Shown: positions 1 through 9,345, counted from the stretch's first letter. The stretch is 64,000 nucleotides of DNA from Amycolatopsis deserti (GCF_014653945.1 NZ_BNAU01000006.1:310001-374000); one strand, 5' to 3'. The notes: generated by a model not told the origin, from the letters alone. Numbers and translations are program-made.

Positions 1-459
1 GTCGATCCACCCGTCGTGGCGGCTGGTGTTGAGGATCGTGGTCGGGATCTTGTGCCCGGAGCGGCCGTTCTCCGACGGCATGAACTCCCAGTACCCGGAC
101 TCGCCGTCGGCGGCCCACGGCACGTACTCCCAGCCCGGGCGGCGGGACAGCAGCTGCGCGATCCGGTCCTCGATGCGGAAACCGGTCTCCCGCGAATCCA
201 GCCTGCCCTCGGCGAGCGCCCGCAGCCACCACGGCGCCGGGATCATCTCGCCCCGGGCACTCACGGCGCGGAACAGCGCGAGCACTTCACCCTCGGCGGC
301 GCGGTGGATCCACGCGCGCCGGATCTCGGCCGGTCTGGTCGCGGTGGCCGCGATCCGGGGCAGCTCCACCGCCTGCGACCACTCGAGCGCGTCGAGCGGT
401 TCCAGAGCGGGCGGATACGCAGCGGTGCGCGGGGCGGCGATTTCGGCATCAATATCCAC
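1..459 (-). CDS. Hypothetical protein, 3' end cut by the window edge
   Basis: A 153-codon open frame runs leftward off the window with no stop. The likely GTG start at 457-459 reads V-D-I-D-A-E-I, and a GGAGGT ribosome-binding site lies 11 nt upstream. The protein has no signal peptide or membrane segment and is rich in Trp and Arg (for example APWWLRALAEG and RPGWEYVPWA). I do not recognise the family. GC-rich third positions support real coding. It is the first gene after the hairpin at 648-684, so it is probably transcribed from its own promoter in 460-640. Confidence 0.6.
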   Translation of the reverse strand, partial: MDIDAEIAAPRTAAYPPALEPLDALEWSQAVELPRIAATATRPAEIRRAWIHRAAEGEVLALFRAVSARGEMIPAPWWLRALAEGRLDSRETGFRIEDRIAQLLSRRPGWEYVPWAADGESGYWEFMPSENGRSGHKIPTTILNTSRHDGWID

Positions 460-647
460 CGTCAAGGGTCACCTCCGTGGAGTCGCCTGACGTGGTATTT
501 CCAGAATGCCTGGTCAGAGGCGGTGCGTCCGCTTCCTGTGAGGCCGACCACAGCAGCTTTACGCGGTATTAACCCAGCGGTGGTAACGGCATCATCCGAT
601 TAATCGATTCGACCTTTCCGGCGGTCACCGGATGCGGTAACGGCGAA

Positions 648-684
648 GGCCCGGGCCACCCCCCGAAACTCGGTGGCCCGGGCC
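648..684 (-). terminator. Hairpin terminator after the ABC exporter
   Basis: A perfect 13-bp inverted repeat (GGCCCGGGCCACC and its complement) is separated by 11 nt. It sits 60 bp beyond the stop of the permease gene, which is read leftward. The trailing tract is only weakly U-rich on either strand. The flanking 460-743 interval shows no other feature I can support. Confidence 0.65.
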
Positions 685-743
685 GTTCTCTTTCCCCGTG
701 CTCCGGTCCCCACCGGAGCTTTCCCTGTGGTGGTCTGTCCGTC

Positions 744-1517
744 TCAGGCGTCGCGTCGTCGGGCGGTGCCGATCGCGATGGCGAGCAGCGCCACGGCGAC
801 CGCCGCGAAGTAGGCCAGCGACCAGCCCTGCGACAGCACGGCGGTGGACATCGGCGCGCCCGCCTCGGCGTTGCGGCCCATGTTCGACAAGCCGTCGCCG
901 GTGAGGAACTTGTTCGCCACGTTGAATGGCAGCCACTGGTAGATGTCGTCGCCGATGCCCGGGATCAGCCGGATCAGGTCCTCGACCGCGAGCGCGTAGA
1001 TCAGCAGCAGCGCGATGGCGCCGGCGCTGTGGCGGAGCAGGATGCCCACGGCCACCGCGATCACCGCGGCGAGCGCGTAGACCGCGCCGACCCCGGCCAC
1101 GTTGATCCAGTCCGCGCCGGTGTCCAGCGCGAGCGGGGCGTTCGGCTTGAGCACCAGCGCCAGCGCCCACGAGCCGAACGCGCTCAGCTCGCCGATGGCC
1201 AGGGCGACCAGCGCGACCACGGTGGTCTTCGCGAGCAGCGCGGCGGCGCGGTTGGGCACCGCCTGGAAGGTCGTGCGGATCGTGCCGAAGCGGTACTCGG
1301 TGGTGACCGCGAGCGCGGCCAGCACCATGATCACGGCCATGCCGAAGCTGTAGCCGAACTGGGTCGAGGCGACGGTGGCGGTGAACTCCCCGCCGTCGTC
1401 GGCGTTGCCGACGATCAGGGCGGAGAACCCGATCGTGGTGGCCAGCGCCACCAGGGCGCACCACCACGGCGATCGGGTGGTGAACAGTTTCATCCGTTCC
1501 ACGGCAAGCAAAGTCAT
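744..1517 (-). CDS. ABC-2 type transporter permease
   Basis: A 257-residue membrane protein with about six hydrophobic segments (roughly residues 20-37, 56-76, 98-120, 140-160, 165-185 and 230-250), the usual ABC-2 permease layout. It should form the membrane channel for the ATPase encoded 16 bp upstream, whose stop is at 1534. The substrate cannot be read from the sequence. Neighbouring response regulator and kinase genes resemble bacterial stress-sensing exporter modules. Its start ATG lies in MTLLAVERMKLFTTRSPWW, a typical ABC-2 N-terminus. Confidence 0.88.
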   Translation of the reverse strand: MTLLAVERMKLFTTRSPWWCALVALATTIGFSALIVGNADDGGEFTATVASTQFGYSFGMAVIMVLAALAVTTEYRFGTIRTTFQAVPNRAAALLAKTTVVALVALAIGELSAFGSWALALVLKPNAPLALDTGADWINVAGVGAVYALAAVIAVAVGILLRHSAGAIALLLIYALAVEDLIRLIPGIGDDIYQWLPFNVANKFLTGDGLSNMGRNAEAGAPMSTAVLSQGWSLAYFAAVAVALLAIAIGTARRRDA

Positions 1518-1533
1518 GATGTTCGCGTCTCCC

Positions 1534-2466
1534 CTAGTTCGCCGGCTCGAGAGCGTGCCGGGCCGCGGTCTCCAGACCGGTGTGGTACTCCACGGAATCG
1601 CCCGTGATCTGCATGAACGCCTGCTCCAGCGAACCCGTCTGCGGGCTCAGCTCGTGCAGCACGATGCCGTTGCCGGCGGCCAGCTCGCCGATCTTCTCGC
1701 TGTCCAACCCGGACACCAGGATGCCGTCGTCGGTGTCGGTGGCGCTGTCGGCGGGCAGCAGCGAACGCAGCTTGTCCAGCTGCGGGCTGCGCACCTTGAC
1801 GGTGTTCTCGCTGGCCCGGGCCACGAACTCCTTGGTGGTGCTCTGCGAGATCAGCTTGCCCTTGCCGATGACCACCAGGTTGGAGGCGGTCAGCGCCATC
1901 TCCGACAGCAGGTGGCTGGAGACGAAGACGGTGCGGCCCTCGTCGGCCAGGCGGTGCATGAACTTGCGGATCCAGAGGATGCCTTCCGGGTCGAGGCCGT
2001 TGACCGGCTCGTCGAACAGCAGCACCTCCGGGTCGCCGAGCAGGGCCGCGGCGATCCCCAGCCGCTGCGACATGCCCAGCGAGAACCCGCCCGCGCGCTT
2101 GCCGGCCACGCTGGTCAGGCCGACGATCTCGAGCACCTCGTCCACCCGGCGCATCGGCAGGTGGTTGGACTTCGCCATCCAGGCCAGGTGGGCGCGTGCC
2201 GAGCGGTTCGGGTGCACCCACTTGGCGTCGAGCAGCGCGCCGACGGTCCGAAGTGGATTCTTCAGTTCCGTGTAACGTTTCCCGCCGATGGTCACCTGGC
2301 CGCTGGTCGGATTGTCCAGGCCCAGGATCATCCGCATGGTCGTCGATTTCCCGGCACCGTTGGGACCGAGGAAACCGGTCACCTCGCCGGGGGCGACGTC
2401 GAATGACAGATCGTTGACGGCGAGCGTTTTGCCGTAGCGTTTCGTGAGGCCGCGTGCCTCGATCAT
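1534..2466 (-). CDS. ABC transporter ATP-binding protein (drug-exporter type)
   Basis: A 310-residue ATPase. Visible are Walker A GPNGAGKS near residue 38, signature SLGMSQRLGIA, and Walker B LLFDEPVNGLDPEG. The start was placed at ATG 2466 (MIEARGLTKRYG) because GGGGAG lies just upstream and the family begins there. The frame stays open to 2694, but that extension looks non-coding. Co-transcribed with the permease at 744-1517. The C-terminal 80 residues match the accessory domain of CcmA/DrrA-like exporters (family knowledge). Likely role: energising export of a lipid, antibiotic or lantibiotic. Confidence 0.93.
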   Translation of the reverse strand: MIEARGLTKRYGKTLAVNDLSFDVAPGEVTGFLGPNGAGKSTTMRMILGLDNPTSGQVTIGGKRYTELKNPLRTVGALLDAKWVHPNRSARAHLAWMAKSNHLPMRRVDEVLEIVGLTSVAGKRAGGFSLGMSQRLGIAAALLGDPEVLLFDEPVNGLDPEGILWIRKFMHRLADEGRTVFVSSHLLSEMALTASNLVVIGKGKLISQSTTKEFVARASENTVKVRSPQLDKLRSLLPADSATDTDDGILVSGLDSEKIGELAAGNGIVLHELSPQTGSLEQAFMQITGDSVEYHTGLETAARHALEPAN

Positions 2467-2674
2467 GGTTGCTCCCCTGCTGGTCAAAGCCTGTTGTTTC
2501 CCCGTGCGGCTCTCATGCTGACCGATCGGGGTACGCGTGCGCGTCATCCTGTGGTTGCAACTTCCCACCCGACTGCGGTAGTAGCCTCCCGCGATTTCCG
2601 CGCGCGGGGGATCGGTGATGACCCTGAATCGCCCCTGAGCTTCGGCACCCGTTTCGTCGGGGTCGGGCGGGCGC

Positions 2675-2692
2675 GTACGTCCGGTGACGTAC
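2675..2692. promoter_or_regulatory. Palindromic candidate operator upstream of the ABC exporter
   Basis: GTACGTC-CGGT-GACGTAC is a perfect 7-bp inverted repeat with a 4-nt centre. It lies in the 248-bp gap between the response-regulator stop and the ATPase start. NarL-type regulators bind inverted repeats, so this could be the site through which the adjacent regulator drives the exporter. That link is inference; no -10/-35 pair is obvious. Confidence 0.4.
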
Positions 2693-2714
2693 ACCGTCGC
2701 GCCGCGGTGCGGCC

Positions 2715-3368
2715 TCAGGCTTGGCCCGGCCGGATCAACCCCGTCTCATACGCCAGCACTACCGCCTGCACCCGGTCCCGCAGCCCGAGCTTCGCCAGGA
2801 TCCGGCCCACGTGCGTCTTCACCGTCGCCTCCGACAGGAAGAGCTTCTCCGCGATCTCCACATTGGACAGGCCCTTCGCGATGAGCACCAGCACCTCGCG
2901 CTCCCGCTCGGTCAGCGCGTTCAGCTCCGCCTCGTCGCGCAGCGGGCCGCCGCCGCTCATGAACCGGTCCAGCAGCCGCCGCGTCACCGACGGCGACACC
3001 ACCGCGTCCCCGGACGCCACCGACCGCAGCGCCGACACCAGGTGGTCCGGCGGCGTGTCCTTCAGCAGGAACCCGCTCGCCCCGTTCTGCAGCGCCGCGT
3101 ACACGTACTCGTCCAGGTCGAACGTCGTCATCACCAGCACCCGCGACGTCCCGGCCTCGACGATCCGCTTCGTCGCCTCGACGCCGTCCATCACCGGCAT
3201 CCGCACGTCCATCAGCACCACGTCCGGCCGCAGCGACCCGGCCAGCGACACCGCGTCCGACCCGTTCCCGGCCTCGCCGACCAGGTCGATGTCCTCCTGC
3301 GCGCCCAGCACCATGCGGAACCCGACCCGCATCAGCTCCTGGTCGTCGACCACCACCACGCGGATCAC
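2715..3368 (-). CDS. NarL/LuxR-family two-component response regulator
   Basis: A 217-residue regulator with an N-terminal receiver domain (VVVVDDQELMRVGF, phospho-acceptor Asp in DVVLMDVRMP, LKD near residue 103) and a C-terminal LuxR helix-turn-helix (LTEREREVLVLIAKGLSNVEIAEKL). The start was set at GTG 3368, which overlaps the kinase stop as GTGA. The longer frame to 3407 would run into the kinase gene. The overlap implies translational coupling with the kinase. It probably controls the neighbouring ABC exporter. Confidence 0.94.
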   Translation of the reverse strand: MIRVVVVDDQELMRVGFRMVLGAQEDIDLVGEAGNGSDAVSLAGSLRPDVVLMDVRMPVMDGVEATKRIVEAGTSRVLVMTTFDLDEYVYAALQNGASGFLLKDTPPDHLVSALRSVASGDAVVSPSVTRRLLDRFMSGGGPLRDEAELNALTEREREVLVLIAKGLSNVEIAEKLFLSEATVKTHVGRILAKLGLRDRVQAVVLAYETGLIRPGQA

Positions 3369-4552
3369 GGGTCGAGCCTCACCGGGAAGCTCGCGTGCAC
3401 CCGCCACCCGCCCCCGGGCCGCGGCCCCACCTGCAGGATCCCGCCGAACAGGTGCGCCCGCTCGCGCATCCCGATCACCCCGTTGCCTCCCGGCAGATCC
3501 GGCCCGGGCACCAGCGCCCTGGCCTTGCCCGCCCCGTCGTCCACGATCTCCACGTCCACCAGGTTCTCAGTCCGCCGCACCCGCACCCGCGCCCGCGCCC
3601 CCGGCCCGGCGTGCTTGAGCGTGTTCGTCAGCGACTCCTGCACGATCCGGTACACCCCGAGCGAAACCCCGGCCGGCAGCCCGGCCAGCTCGCCGTCGAT
3701 CGACAACTCCACCGGCACCCCCGCCGCCCGCACCCGGTCCGCCAGGTCCGCCATCGATTCCGCCGTCGGCTGCGGGATCCGCGGCTCCCCGTCCACCTCT
3801 TCGTTGCGCAGCACCTGCAGCAGCCGCCGCAGCTCGGTCAGCGCCTGCCGGCCCGTCTCCGAGATCGTGCGGACCGCCCGCTCCGCCTGCTCCGGGTTCG
3901 ACCGCAACGCGTACGACGCCCCGTCGGCCTGCACCACGATCACGCTCACCGCGTGCGCCACCACGTCGTGCAGTTCCCGCGCGATCCGCCCGCGTTCCTC
4001 GGCCACCGCGATCCGCCCGGCCTGGTCGCGCTCGGTCTCCAGCAGGTGCAGCCGCGCCTCCACCTCCGCGTGGTAGGCCCGCCGCGCGCCGACGAACTCG
4101 CCGAGCACCCAGCACAACGCGAAGGTCAGCCCGATGAACACCAGCGGCGCCCACCCCTGCGGCGACCAGCCGGCCCACATCTGCAGCAGGCTGACCACGG
4201 CCTGCGCGACCAGGTACAGCGCCGCCTGCTTCCGCCCTACGTAGACGACCACCGTGTACAACGCGACGCAGCTCGCCGTCGCGCTGCCGACCCCCAGCTC
4301 CAGCGCACTGTGCGGCCCCGTGATCGCGAGGATCACGTAGGCCGTCACGAGCGGGTACTTCCGCCGGAACGCCACCGGCGCGACCATCGCGACGTCCAGC
4401 GGGATCGCCACGTACCACGGCTGGCCCTCGTCCCGGTTCGCCTGCGCGACCAGCATCAGCAGGTCCAGGAACAGCAGCAACAGCGTGAGCAGGACGTCCC
4501 CGACCATCGGGTGCGCCCGCATCCACAAGCTCAGTCGCCGCACGCCGTTCAC
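3365..4552 (-). CDS. Sensor histidine kinase (HisKA_3, NarL partner)
   Basis: Several hydrophobic segments fill the first 150 residues and form the membrane sensor. They are followed by the dimerisation helix ERGRIARELHDVVAHAVSVIVVQ with its phospho-accepting His, then an HATPase domain (NTLKHAGPGARARVRVR, DDGAGKARALVPGPDLPGGNGVIGMRERA). This is the DesK/NarX-type architecture. The start is uncertain: GTG 4552 (VNGVRRLSLWMRAHP) was preferred, but GTG 4573 is also in frame, and neither has a strong ribosome-binding site. It is divergent from the dynamin locus. Confidence 0.92.
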   Translation of the reverse strand: MNGVRRLSLWMRAHPMVGDVLLTLLLLFLDLLMLVAQANRDEGQPWYVAIPLDVAMVAPVAFRRKYPLVTAYVILAITGPHSALELGVGSATASCVALYTVVVYVGRKQAALYLVAQAVVSLLQMWAGWSPQGWAPLVFIGLTFALCWVLGEFVGARRAYHAEVEARLHLLETERDQAGRIAVAEERGRIARELHDVVAHAVSVIVVQADGASYALRSNPEQAERAVRTISETGRQALTELRRLLQVLRNEEVDGEPRIPQPTAESMADLADRVRAAGVPVELSIDGELAGLPAGVSLGVYRIVQESLTNTLKHAGPGARARVRVRRTENLVDVEIVDDGAGKARALVPGPDLPGGNGVIGMRERAHLFGGILQVGPRPGGGWRVHASFPVRLDP

Positions 4553-4668
4553 CCTAGGTCGGCGGGGGTCCACTCCGCGTCATCCCGGGGTATCACCGGA
4601 CGTGGGACTTGGGGCCGAGCTTCATGGCAGGATTCGAGGGCACAACCGCAGGCACCGGAGGGGGCGAC

Positions 4669-6207
4669 GTGACGGCGACGACGGATCAGGGCCGACTGGC
4701 CGGTCCGCTGTCGGTGTCGGTGGCCAACCTCTGCCGCCGCCTGCAGCCGCAGGTCTCCGCCCGCACCGCCGCCGGGTTCGCCGAGGTGCTGCGCCGCCTG
4801 GGCGCCCCGCTGCAGGTCGCGGTCGCCGGGCGCATCAAGTCCGGCAAGTCGACACTGGTCAACGCGCTGATCGGGCGACGGGTCGCGCCGACCGACGTGG
4901 GCGAGTGCACCCGCCTGGTGACCCGCTTCCAGTACGGCACGGTCGACCGCATCGAGGTCGTGTTCGCCGGTGGTCACAAGCAGGTGCTGCCGTTCGCGCC
5001 GGACGGGTCGATCCCGGCCGAGCTGGGCGTGGACATCAGCAAGGTCTCGCACATCGAGGCGTACCTGACCAGCGCGGTCCTGCAGGACATGACGGTGATC
5101 GACACCCCGGGTCTCGGCTCGCTGGACGCCGCCTCGGTGTCCCGCACCGAGCAGCTGCTCGGCGCCGCGCGAGCCGAAGAAGGCGGCGACGAGCTGGACG
5201 AGACCTCGCGCAACGCGGTCGCCGGCGCCGAGGCCGTGCTCTACGTCGTCACGCAGGGCGTGCGCGCCGACGACCAGCAGGCGCTCGCCGCGTTCACCGC
5301 CGCCACCGCGAGCCGCGAGGCGGGTCCGGTCAACGCGATCGCGGTGCTGAACAAGGCCGACACCATCCCGCCGGAGTCCGTCGAGGGCTCCGACGGTGAC
5401 GTGTGGAAGGCCGCGTCGATCCTCGCCGAGAAGCAGGGCCTGCTGCTCAAGCCACGGGTCGCCGACGTGCTGCCGGTGATCGGGCTGATCGCCGAGTCCG
5501 CCGAGTCGGGCAACTTCACCTCCGCCGACGCCGACGCGCTGCGCCAGCTGGCCGCGCTGGACGACGCGACGCTGGAGACCATGCTGATGGCGGCCGACAT
5601 CTTCACCAGCTGGGACTGCGATGTCCCGGCCGGCACCCGGTTGCGGCTGCTGGAGAAGCTCGACCTGTACGGCATCCGCCGGGCCATCGACGCGATCCGC
5701 GCCGACGGGACGATCACCGCGGGCGCGCTGCGCAGGCTGCTGCTCGCCGCCTCCGGTCTGGACGCCGTCCGCGCCCGCCTGAACAAGGTCTTCGCGGCCC
5801 GCGCCGACGGGATCAAGGCCGCCGCCGCGCTCGCGTCGGTCACCGCGCTGGCCCACGCGTCCGGCGATCCGGCGGAGCGGCAGCGCGTGCACGACGCCAT
5901 CGAGGTGCTGCTGGCCAAGCCCGAGGCGCACCAGCTGCGGCTGCTGGAGGCGCTCACCCTGGTCGTCGCCGGCGCGGTCGACATGCCCGAGGACCTGGCC
6001 GAGGAGGTCCTGCGGGTGGGCAGCAACGCCGACATCGACGAGCAGCTGGGCCTGCCCGGCGCGTCCCGGCCGGAACTCGCCGCGCACGCACTGGAACGCG
6101 CCGGCTGGTGGCGGTCGTTCGCGTCCTTCGGCGCGACGCCCGCGCAGAGCCGCGTCGCGCACGTCGTGCACCGGGCGTACTTCCTCATCTGGCAGCAGCT
6201 GAGATGA
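4669..6207 (+). CDS. Dynamin-like GTPase 1 (IniC-like size)
   Basis: A 512-residue large GTPase. G1 is GRIKSGKST at residues 54-62, G3 DTPGLG at 145-150 and G4 NKAD at 228-231, followed by a long alpha-helical half. The start is GTG 4669 behind GGAGGGGG; the frame extends upstream to 4609 without support. Bacterial dynamins remodel or stabilise membranes. The mycobacterial pair IniA/IniC (about 640 and 490 residues) is the closest layout known to me, with this one the shorter partner. It heads a run with a GrpE-like gene (25-bp gap) and a second dynamin. Confidence 0.88.
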   Translation: MTATTDQGRLAGPLSVSVANLCRRLQPQVSARTAAGFAEVLRRLGAPLQVAVAGRIKSGKSTLVNALIGRRVAPTDVGECTRLVTRFQYGTVDRIEVVFAGGHKQVLPFAPDGSIPAELGVDISKVSHIEAYLTSAVLQDMTVIDTPGLGSLDAASVSRTEQLLGAARAEEGGDELDETSRNAVAGAEAVLYVVTQGVRADDQQALAAFTAATASREAGPVNAIAVLNKADTIPPESVEGSDGDVWKAASILAEKQGLLLKPRVADVLPVIGLIAESAESGNFTSADADALRQLAALDDATLETMLMAADIFTSWDCDVPAGTRLRLLEKLDLYGIRRAIDAIRADGTITAGALRRLLLAASGLDAVRARLNKVFAARADGIKAAAALASVTALAHASGDPAERQRVHDAIEVLLAKPEAHQLRLLEALTLVVAGAVDMPEDLAEEVLRVGSNADIDEQLGLPGASRPELAAHALERAGWWRSFASFGATPAQSRVAHVVHRAYFLIWQQLR

Positions 6208-6232
6208 CACCGATCAGGAGGGGGTGAGGAGC

Positions 6233-6700
6233 GTGGCTTCCTGGTTCCGGCGCCGGTCCGCGGACGACTCCCCGACCGGGCAGATCCCCGGCGCGCAACT
6301 GGCGAAGATCATCGACGAGGTCGAGGGAACCACAGCGGCGCAACCCCCGTCCAACACCGATGTGAACCGTGTATCCGATCTGGCCGCCGCCGGCCCGGAA
6401 GCGCTCGAACAGGCGCGGGCCGACCGGCAGGAGCTGATCCAGCTCTGCCTCTACGCCCTCGACCGGGCGCGCAGCGGAGGCGTGGTCGAGCGCCTCGAAC
6501 AAGGGCTGGCCCGCGTCGGGGTGGAGGCGGTGCGGCCGGACGGGCAGCGGTTCGACCCGTCGGTGCACGAGGCCGGCGGCGCGATCAAGACCGACGACCC
6601 GGCGCTGGACGGTGTGGTCGCCGAGACCGAGGTGGTCGGGTTCACCGACGGTGGCCGCCTGCTGCGCGCGCCCGTCGTGACGGTCTACACGAAGCGCTAA
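6233..6700 (+). CDS. GrpE-like protein between two dynamins
   Basis: A 155-residue protein. Its last 60 residues carry the GrpE beta-domain pattern: GVEAVRPDGQRFDPSVHEA, then VVAETEVVGF and GRLLRAPVVTVYTK. The N-terminal half is charged and helical but shorter than the long GrpE helix. No DnaK gene is in the window, so it is probably not the housekeeping GrpE. I infer that it serves the dynamins or an unlinked Hsp70-like partner. Start: GTG 6233 suits AGGAGG at 6216-6221; GTG 6224 is also in frame but too close to that site. Confidence 0.7.
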   Translation: MASWFRRRSADDSPTGQIPGAQLAKIIDEVEGTTAAQPPSNTDVNRVSDLAAAGPEALEQARADRQELIQLCLYALDRARSGGVVERLEQGLARVGVEAVRPDGQRFDPSVHEAGGAIKTDDPALDGVVAETEVVGFTDGGRLLRAPVVTVYTKR

Positions 6701-6709
6701 GGTCCGCTG

Positions 6710-8545
6710 GTGACCGCTCCGCCGCTTTCGTCACTGCCCAACCAGGTCAAGCAGGCCCGCGAAACGCTGCTGGCCCTGCTGCGGGAGAGCGATCCGAAGG
6801 CCGCGGCCTGGGTCGAGGAGGTCCGCCGGTCCCGGCCGAAGAAGCCGCAGGTGGTGGTGGTCGGCGAGACCAACCGCGGCAAGAGTTCCCTGGTCAACGC
6901 CCTGCTGGCCACGCCGGGCCTGTCCCCGGTGGACGCCGAGGTCGCCACCGCCGGCTACCTCGTCTTCGACCACGCCCAGGAGTGGGGCGCGCAGGCCTGC
7001 TACCCCGGTCAGCTCGCGCCGGTCGCCGTGCCGTTGCCCGAGCTGGTCCGCTGGGTCTCGGCCGCGCACGAGCTGCCCGACGGCCAGCTGCCGCCGCGGT
7101 ACGTCGAGGTCACCGGCCCGGTCCCGATCCTGGAGCGGCTCTCGCTGGTGGACACCCCGGGCGTCGGCGGGCTCGACTCGATGCACGGTGAGCTGGCCGC
7201 CGAGGCCGCGGCCAACGCGACCGCGCTGTTGTTCGTGGTCGACGCCTCGGCCCCGTTCACCGCCGGTGAGCTGGAGTTCCTGCGCCGCGTCGGCGGCCGC
7301 GTGGAGACCGTCGTGTTCGCACTGTCCAAAACGGACGCCTTCCGCGGCTGGCGGGAGGTGCTGGAGGCCGACCGGCGGCTGCTGGCCGAGCACGCGCCGC
7401 GCTTCGCGGACGCGGTGTTCCACCCGGTGTCGGCACGCATGTTCGAGATGGCCGCGAAGGCGCCCAACGAGCAGGCCGCGGTGATGCTGCGGGAGCGGTC
7501 CGGCGTGATCGAACTGCAGGCCGCGCTGCAGGAACTCGTGGTCGGCCGGTCCGCGATGCTCGGCGAGGCCAACACGCTGCGAGCGCTGTCCAGCGCGCTG
7601 GGCGAGGTGCACGCCGGCCTGCTGGCCGAGCAGCGGGCCCTGTCCTCCGGCGAGGCCGAGGCCGAGCGGCTGCGCGAGCGCCGCGACGAGCTGGCCGCCG
7701 AGCGCAAGACGTCCACCCGCGGCTGGCAGCTCAAGCTGCGCGGCGAGATCCAGCGCGCCCGCGTCGACCTCGGTCACGAGACCAGCAGGCAGGTCCGCGA
7801 CGCGCAGTCCTACTTCCGCGCCCAGATCGACAACGCCAAGCGCGACCAGCTGGCCCAGCTGCCGCAGCAGGTGGACGCGGCGCTGCAGATGATCTCCCAG
7901 CGGGTGTCGGCGACCATGGCGCAGCGGCTGAACCGCGTCACCGAGATCGCGCTCGCCGAGCTGTTCGCGCCCGAGGAACTGGACGTGATCCGCGCCCAGT
8001 TCCTGCGCGCCGGCGGCCCGCCGGTGGTGCTGCGGCCGCCGGACCGCAAACCGTCCACGCCCGAGGACAAGCTGCTGATCTTCATGGGCATCTCCGGCGG
8101 GGTCGGCGCGGGTAAGATCGCCGCGCTGCCGCTGGCCGGGGTCGCCCTGCTCAACCCGGTGGTGCTGCCCGCGACGATCGTCGTCGGCCTGGGCGCGGGC
8201 TGGTGGATGGCCCGCACCCGGCGGCACGCCGCGGACAAGCAGCACCTCAAGCAGTGGCTGGTCGAGTCGATCGCCGAGGCGCGCTCGATCCTCGACCAGC
8301 TGGTGGCCGAGCAGCTGATCGAGGCCGAGCAGCAGCTCTCGCTGGCGCTGGACGAGGCCCTGTCCCGGCGGATCGACGCGATCGAGTCCGAGCTCAAGCA
8401 GGTCGACAAGTCGATCAAAATGGGCGCGCAGGAGCGGGCGAAGAAGCTGGCCGCGGTGAGCCGGAAGCTCAAGGAGGTCGGCGACGGCCGTGATCGCGCC
8501 GAGACCCTCCTCGGGCGCATCCGCACGCTGCGTGAGCAGGGCTGA
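6710..8545 (+). CDS. Dynamin-like GTPase 2 (IniA-like size, membrane paddle)
   Basis: A 611-residue dynamin family protein. G1 is GETNRGKSS at residues 52-60, G3 DTPGVGG at 148-154 and G4 SKTD at 206-209. Heptad-rich helices follow at about 310-400. A hydrophobic stretch at about 455-500 (rich in Gly, Ala, Leu and Val) fits the membrane-inserting paddle of bacterial dynamins, and another coiled coil lies at 510-600. It starts at GTG 6710, ten bases after the GrpE-like stop. Pairing of a short and a long dynamin suggests a hetero-oligomer working at the cytoplasmic membrane. Confidence 0.9.
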   Translation: MTAPPLSSLPNQVKQARETLLALLRESDPKAAAWVEEVRRSRPKKPQVVVVGETNRGKSSLVNALLATPGLSPVDAEVATAGYLVFDHAQEWGAQACYPGQLAPVAVPLPELVRWVSAAHELPDGQLPPRYVEVTGPVPILERLSLVDTPGVGGLDSMHGELAAEAAANATALLFVVDASAPFTAGELEFLRRVGGRVETVVFALSKTDAFRGWREVLEADRRLLAEHAPRFADAVFHPVSARMFEMAAKAPNEQAAVMLRERSGVIELQAALQELVVGRSAMLGEANTLRALSSALGEVHAGLLAEQRALSSGEAEAERLRERRDELAAERKTSTRGWQLKLRGEIQRARVDLGHETSRQVRDAQSYFRAQIDNAKRDQLAQLPQQVDAALQMISQRVSATMAQRLNRVTEIALAELFAPEELDVIRAQFLRAGGPPVVLRPPDRKPSTPEDKLLIFMGISGGVGAGKIAALPLAGVALLNPVVLPATIVVGLGAGWWMARTRRHAADKQHLKQWLVESIAEARSILDQLVAEQLIEAEQQLSLALDEALSRRIDAIESELKQVDKSIKMGAQERAKKLAAVSRKLKEVGDGRDRAETLLGRIRTLREQG

Positions 8546-8630
8546 CGTGCTCGGTTGTGCCGGGGAACCGAACGGGAATAACGTGAGTCGAACTGTGTGA
8601 CCGTAGTGGTACGAGACTTGGGAGTTCGGC

Positions 8631-9323
8631 GTGTGGATCGATGAGACCGGCGGGGTTGAGCCCACCGACGCCACGACCTCCGACGGTGACCTGGAGATCA
8701 CGGTCGAGGGGCAGACCTACACGGCCGAAGAGAACATGGACCTCAACCACGACGGGGTGAACGAGACGGTCCGCCTGGACAACGCCGACGGCACGATCAC
8801 CGCGTACGTCGACACCGACGACGACGGGCACGCCGACCAGTACGTGCACACCGACACCGAGGGCAACGTCGTCGAGCTGGCGCGCTACGACGAGACCACC
8901 GGCGACTGGGTGGCCGACCACGACTCCGACGCGGGCGAGCCGGACGCCACCGAGACCGGGCGCGCCGGCGAGATCACCGCGGACATGTCCGACGGCACGG
9001 TCGAGGTCGGCCCCGCCACGGTGGACAGCGACAACGACGGCACCGCCGACAGCGCGGTCGTGACCGACGACCAGGGCAACACCCGGGTGTTCACCGACGT
9101 GGACGGCGACGGCCGGGCCGACGTGCAGACGATCATCACGCCGGACGGCGAGACGACCACCTACCAGCACACCGGTCCCGGCGAGTGGACCGAGACCACG
9201 AGCGGCTTCACCGCCGAGGTGCCGCCGGACAGCGACCAGCTCTGGGGCGGCAGCGGCGCCCAGGCGGTCGAGGGGGTCGCCAAGATCGACTCCGGCACCG
9301 GGCAGTGGATCTCCCAGAACTGA
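8631..9323 (+). CDS. Asp-rich acidic repeat protein, possibly calcium-binding
   Basis: A 230-residue, very acidic protein starting MWIDETGG (GTG 8631). It contains several DxDxDGxxD-like loops ([39 protein letters not shown]), which resemble EF-hand, dockerin or thrombospondin type-3 calcium loops. No signal peptide or membrane segment is visible. It lies 85 bp after the second dynamin in the same direction and may belong to the same locus. The family is described in actinobacterial genomes without known function, as far as I recall. Calcium binding is inferred from the motif only. Confidence 0.75.
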   Translation: MWIDETGGVEPTDATTSDGDLEITVEGQTYTAEENMDLNHDGVNETVRLDNADGTITAYVDTDDDGHADQYVHTDTEGNVVELARYDETTGDWVADHDSDAGEPDATETGRAGEITADMSDGTVEVGPATVDSDNDGTADSAVVTDDQGNTRVFTDVDGDGRADVQTIITPDGETTTYQHTGPGEWTETTSGFTAEVPPDSDQLWGGSGAQAVEGVAKIDSGTGQWISQN

Positions 9324-9340
9324 ACTTCCCAGAACTGAAC
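9312..9340 (+). repeat. Short tandem duplication across a stop codon
   Basis: TCCCAGAACTGAAC occurs at 9312-9325 and again at 9327-9340. The first copy holds the last codons (Q-N) and the TGA of the Asp-rich protein; the second copy repeats them just downstream. Confidence 0.7.
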
Positions 9341-9345
9341 GGAAT

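Noticed and set aside
6731-8701. 650-codon minus-strand open frame over the second dynamin
   Set aside because: Shadow frame caused by GC-rich third positions; the plus-strand protein has intact GTPase motifs.
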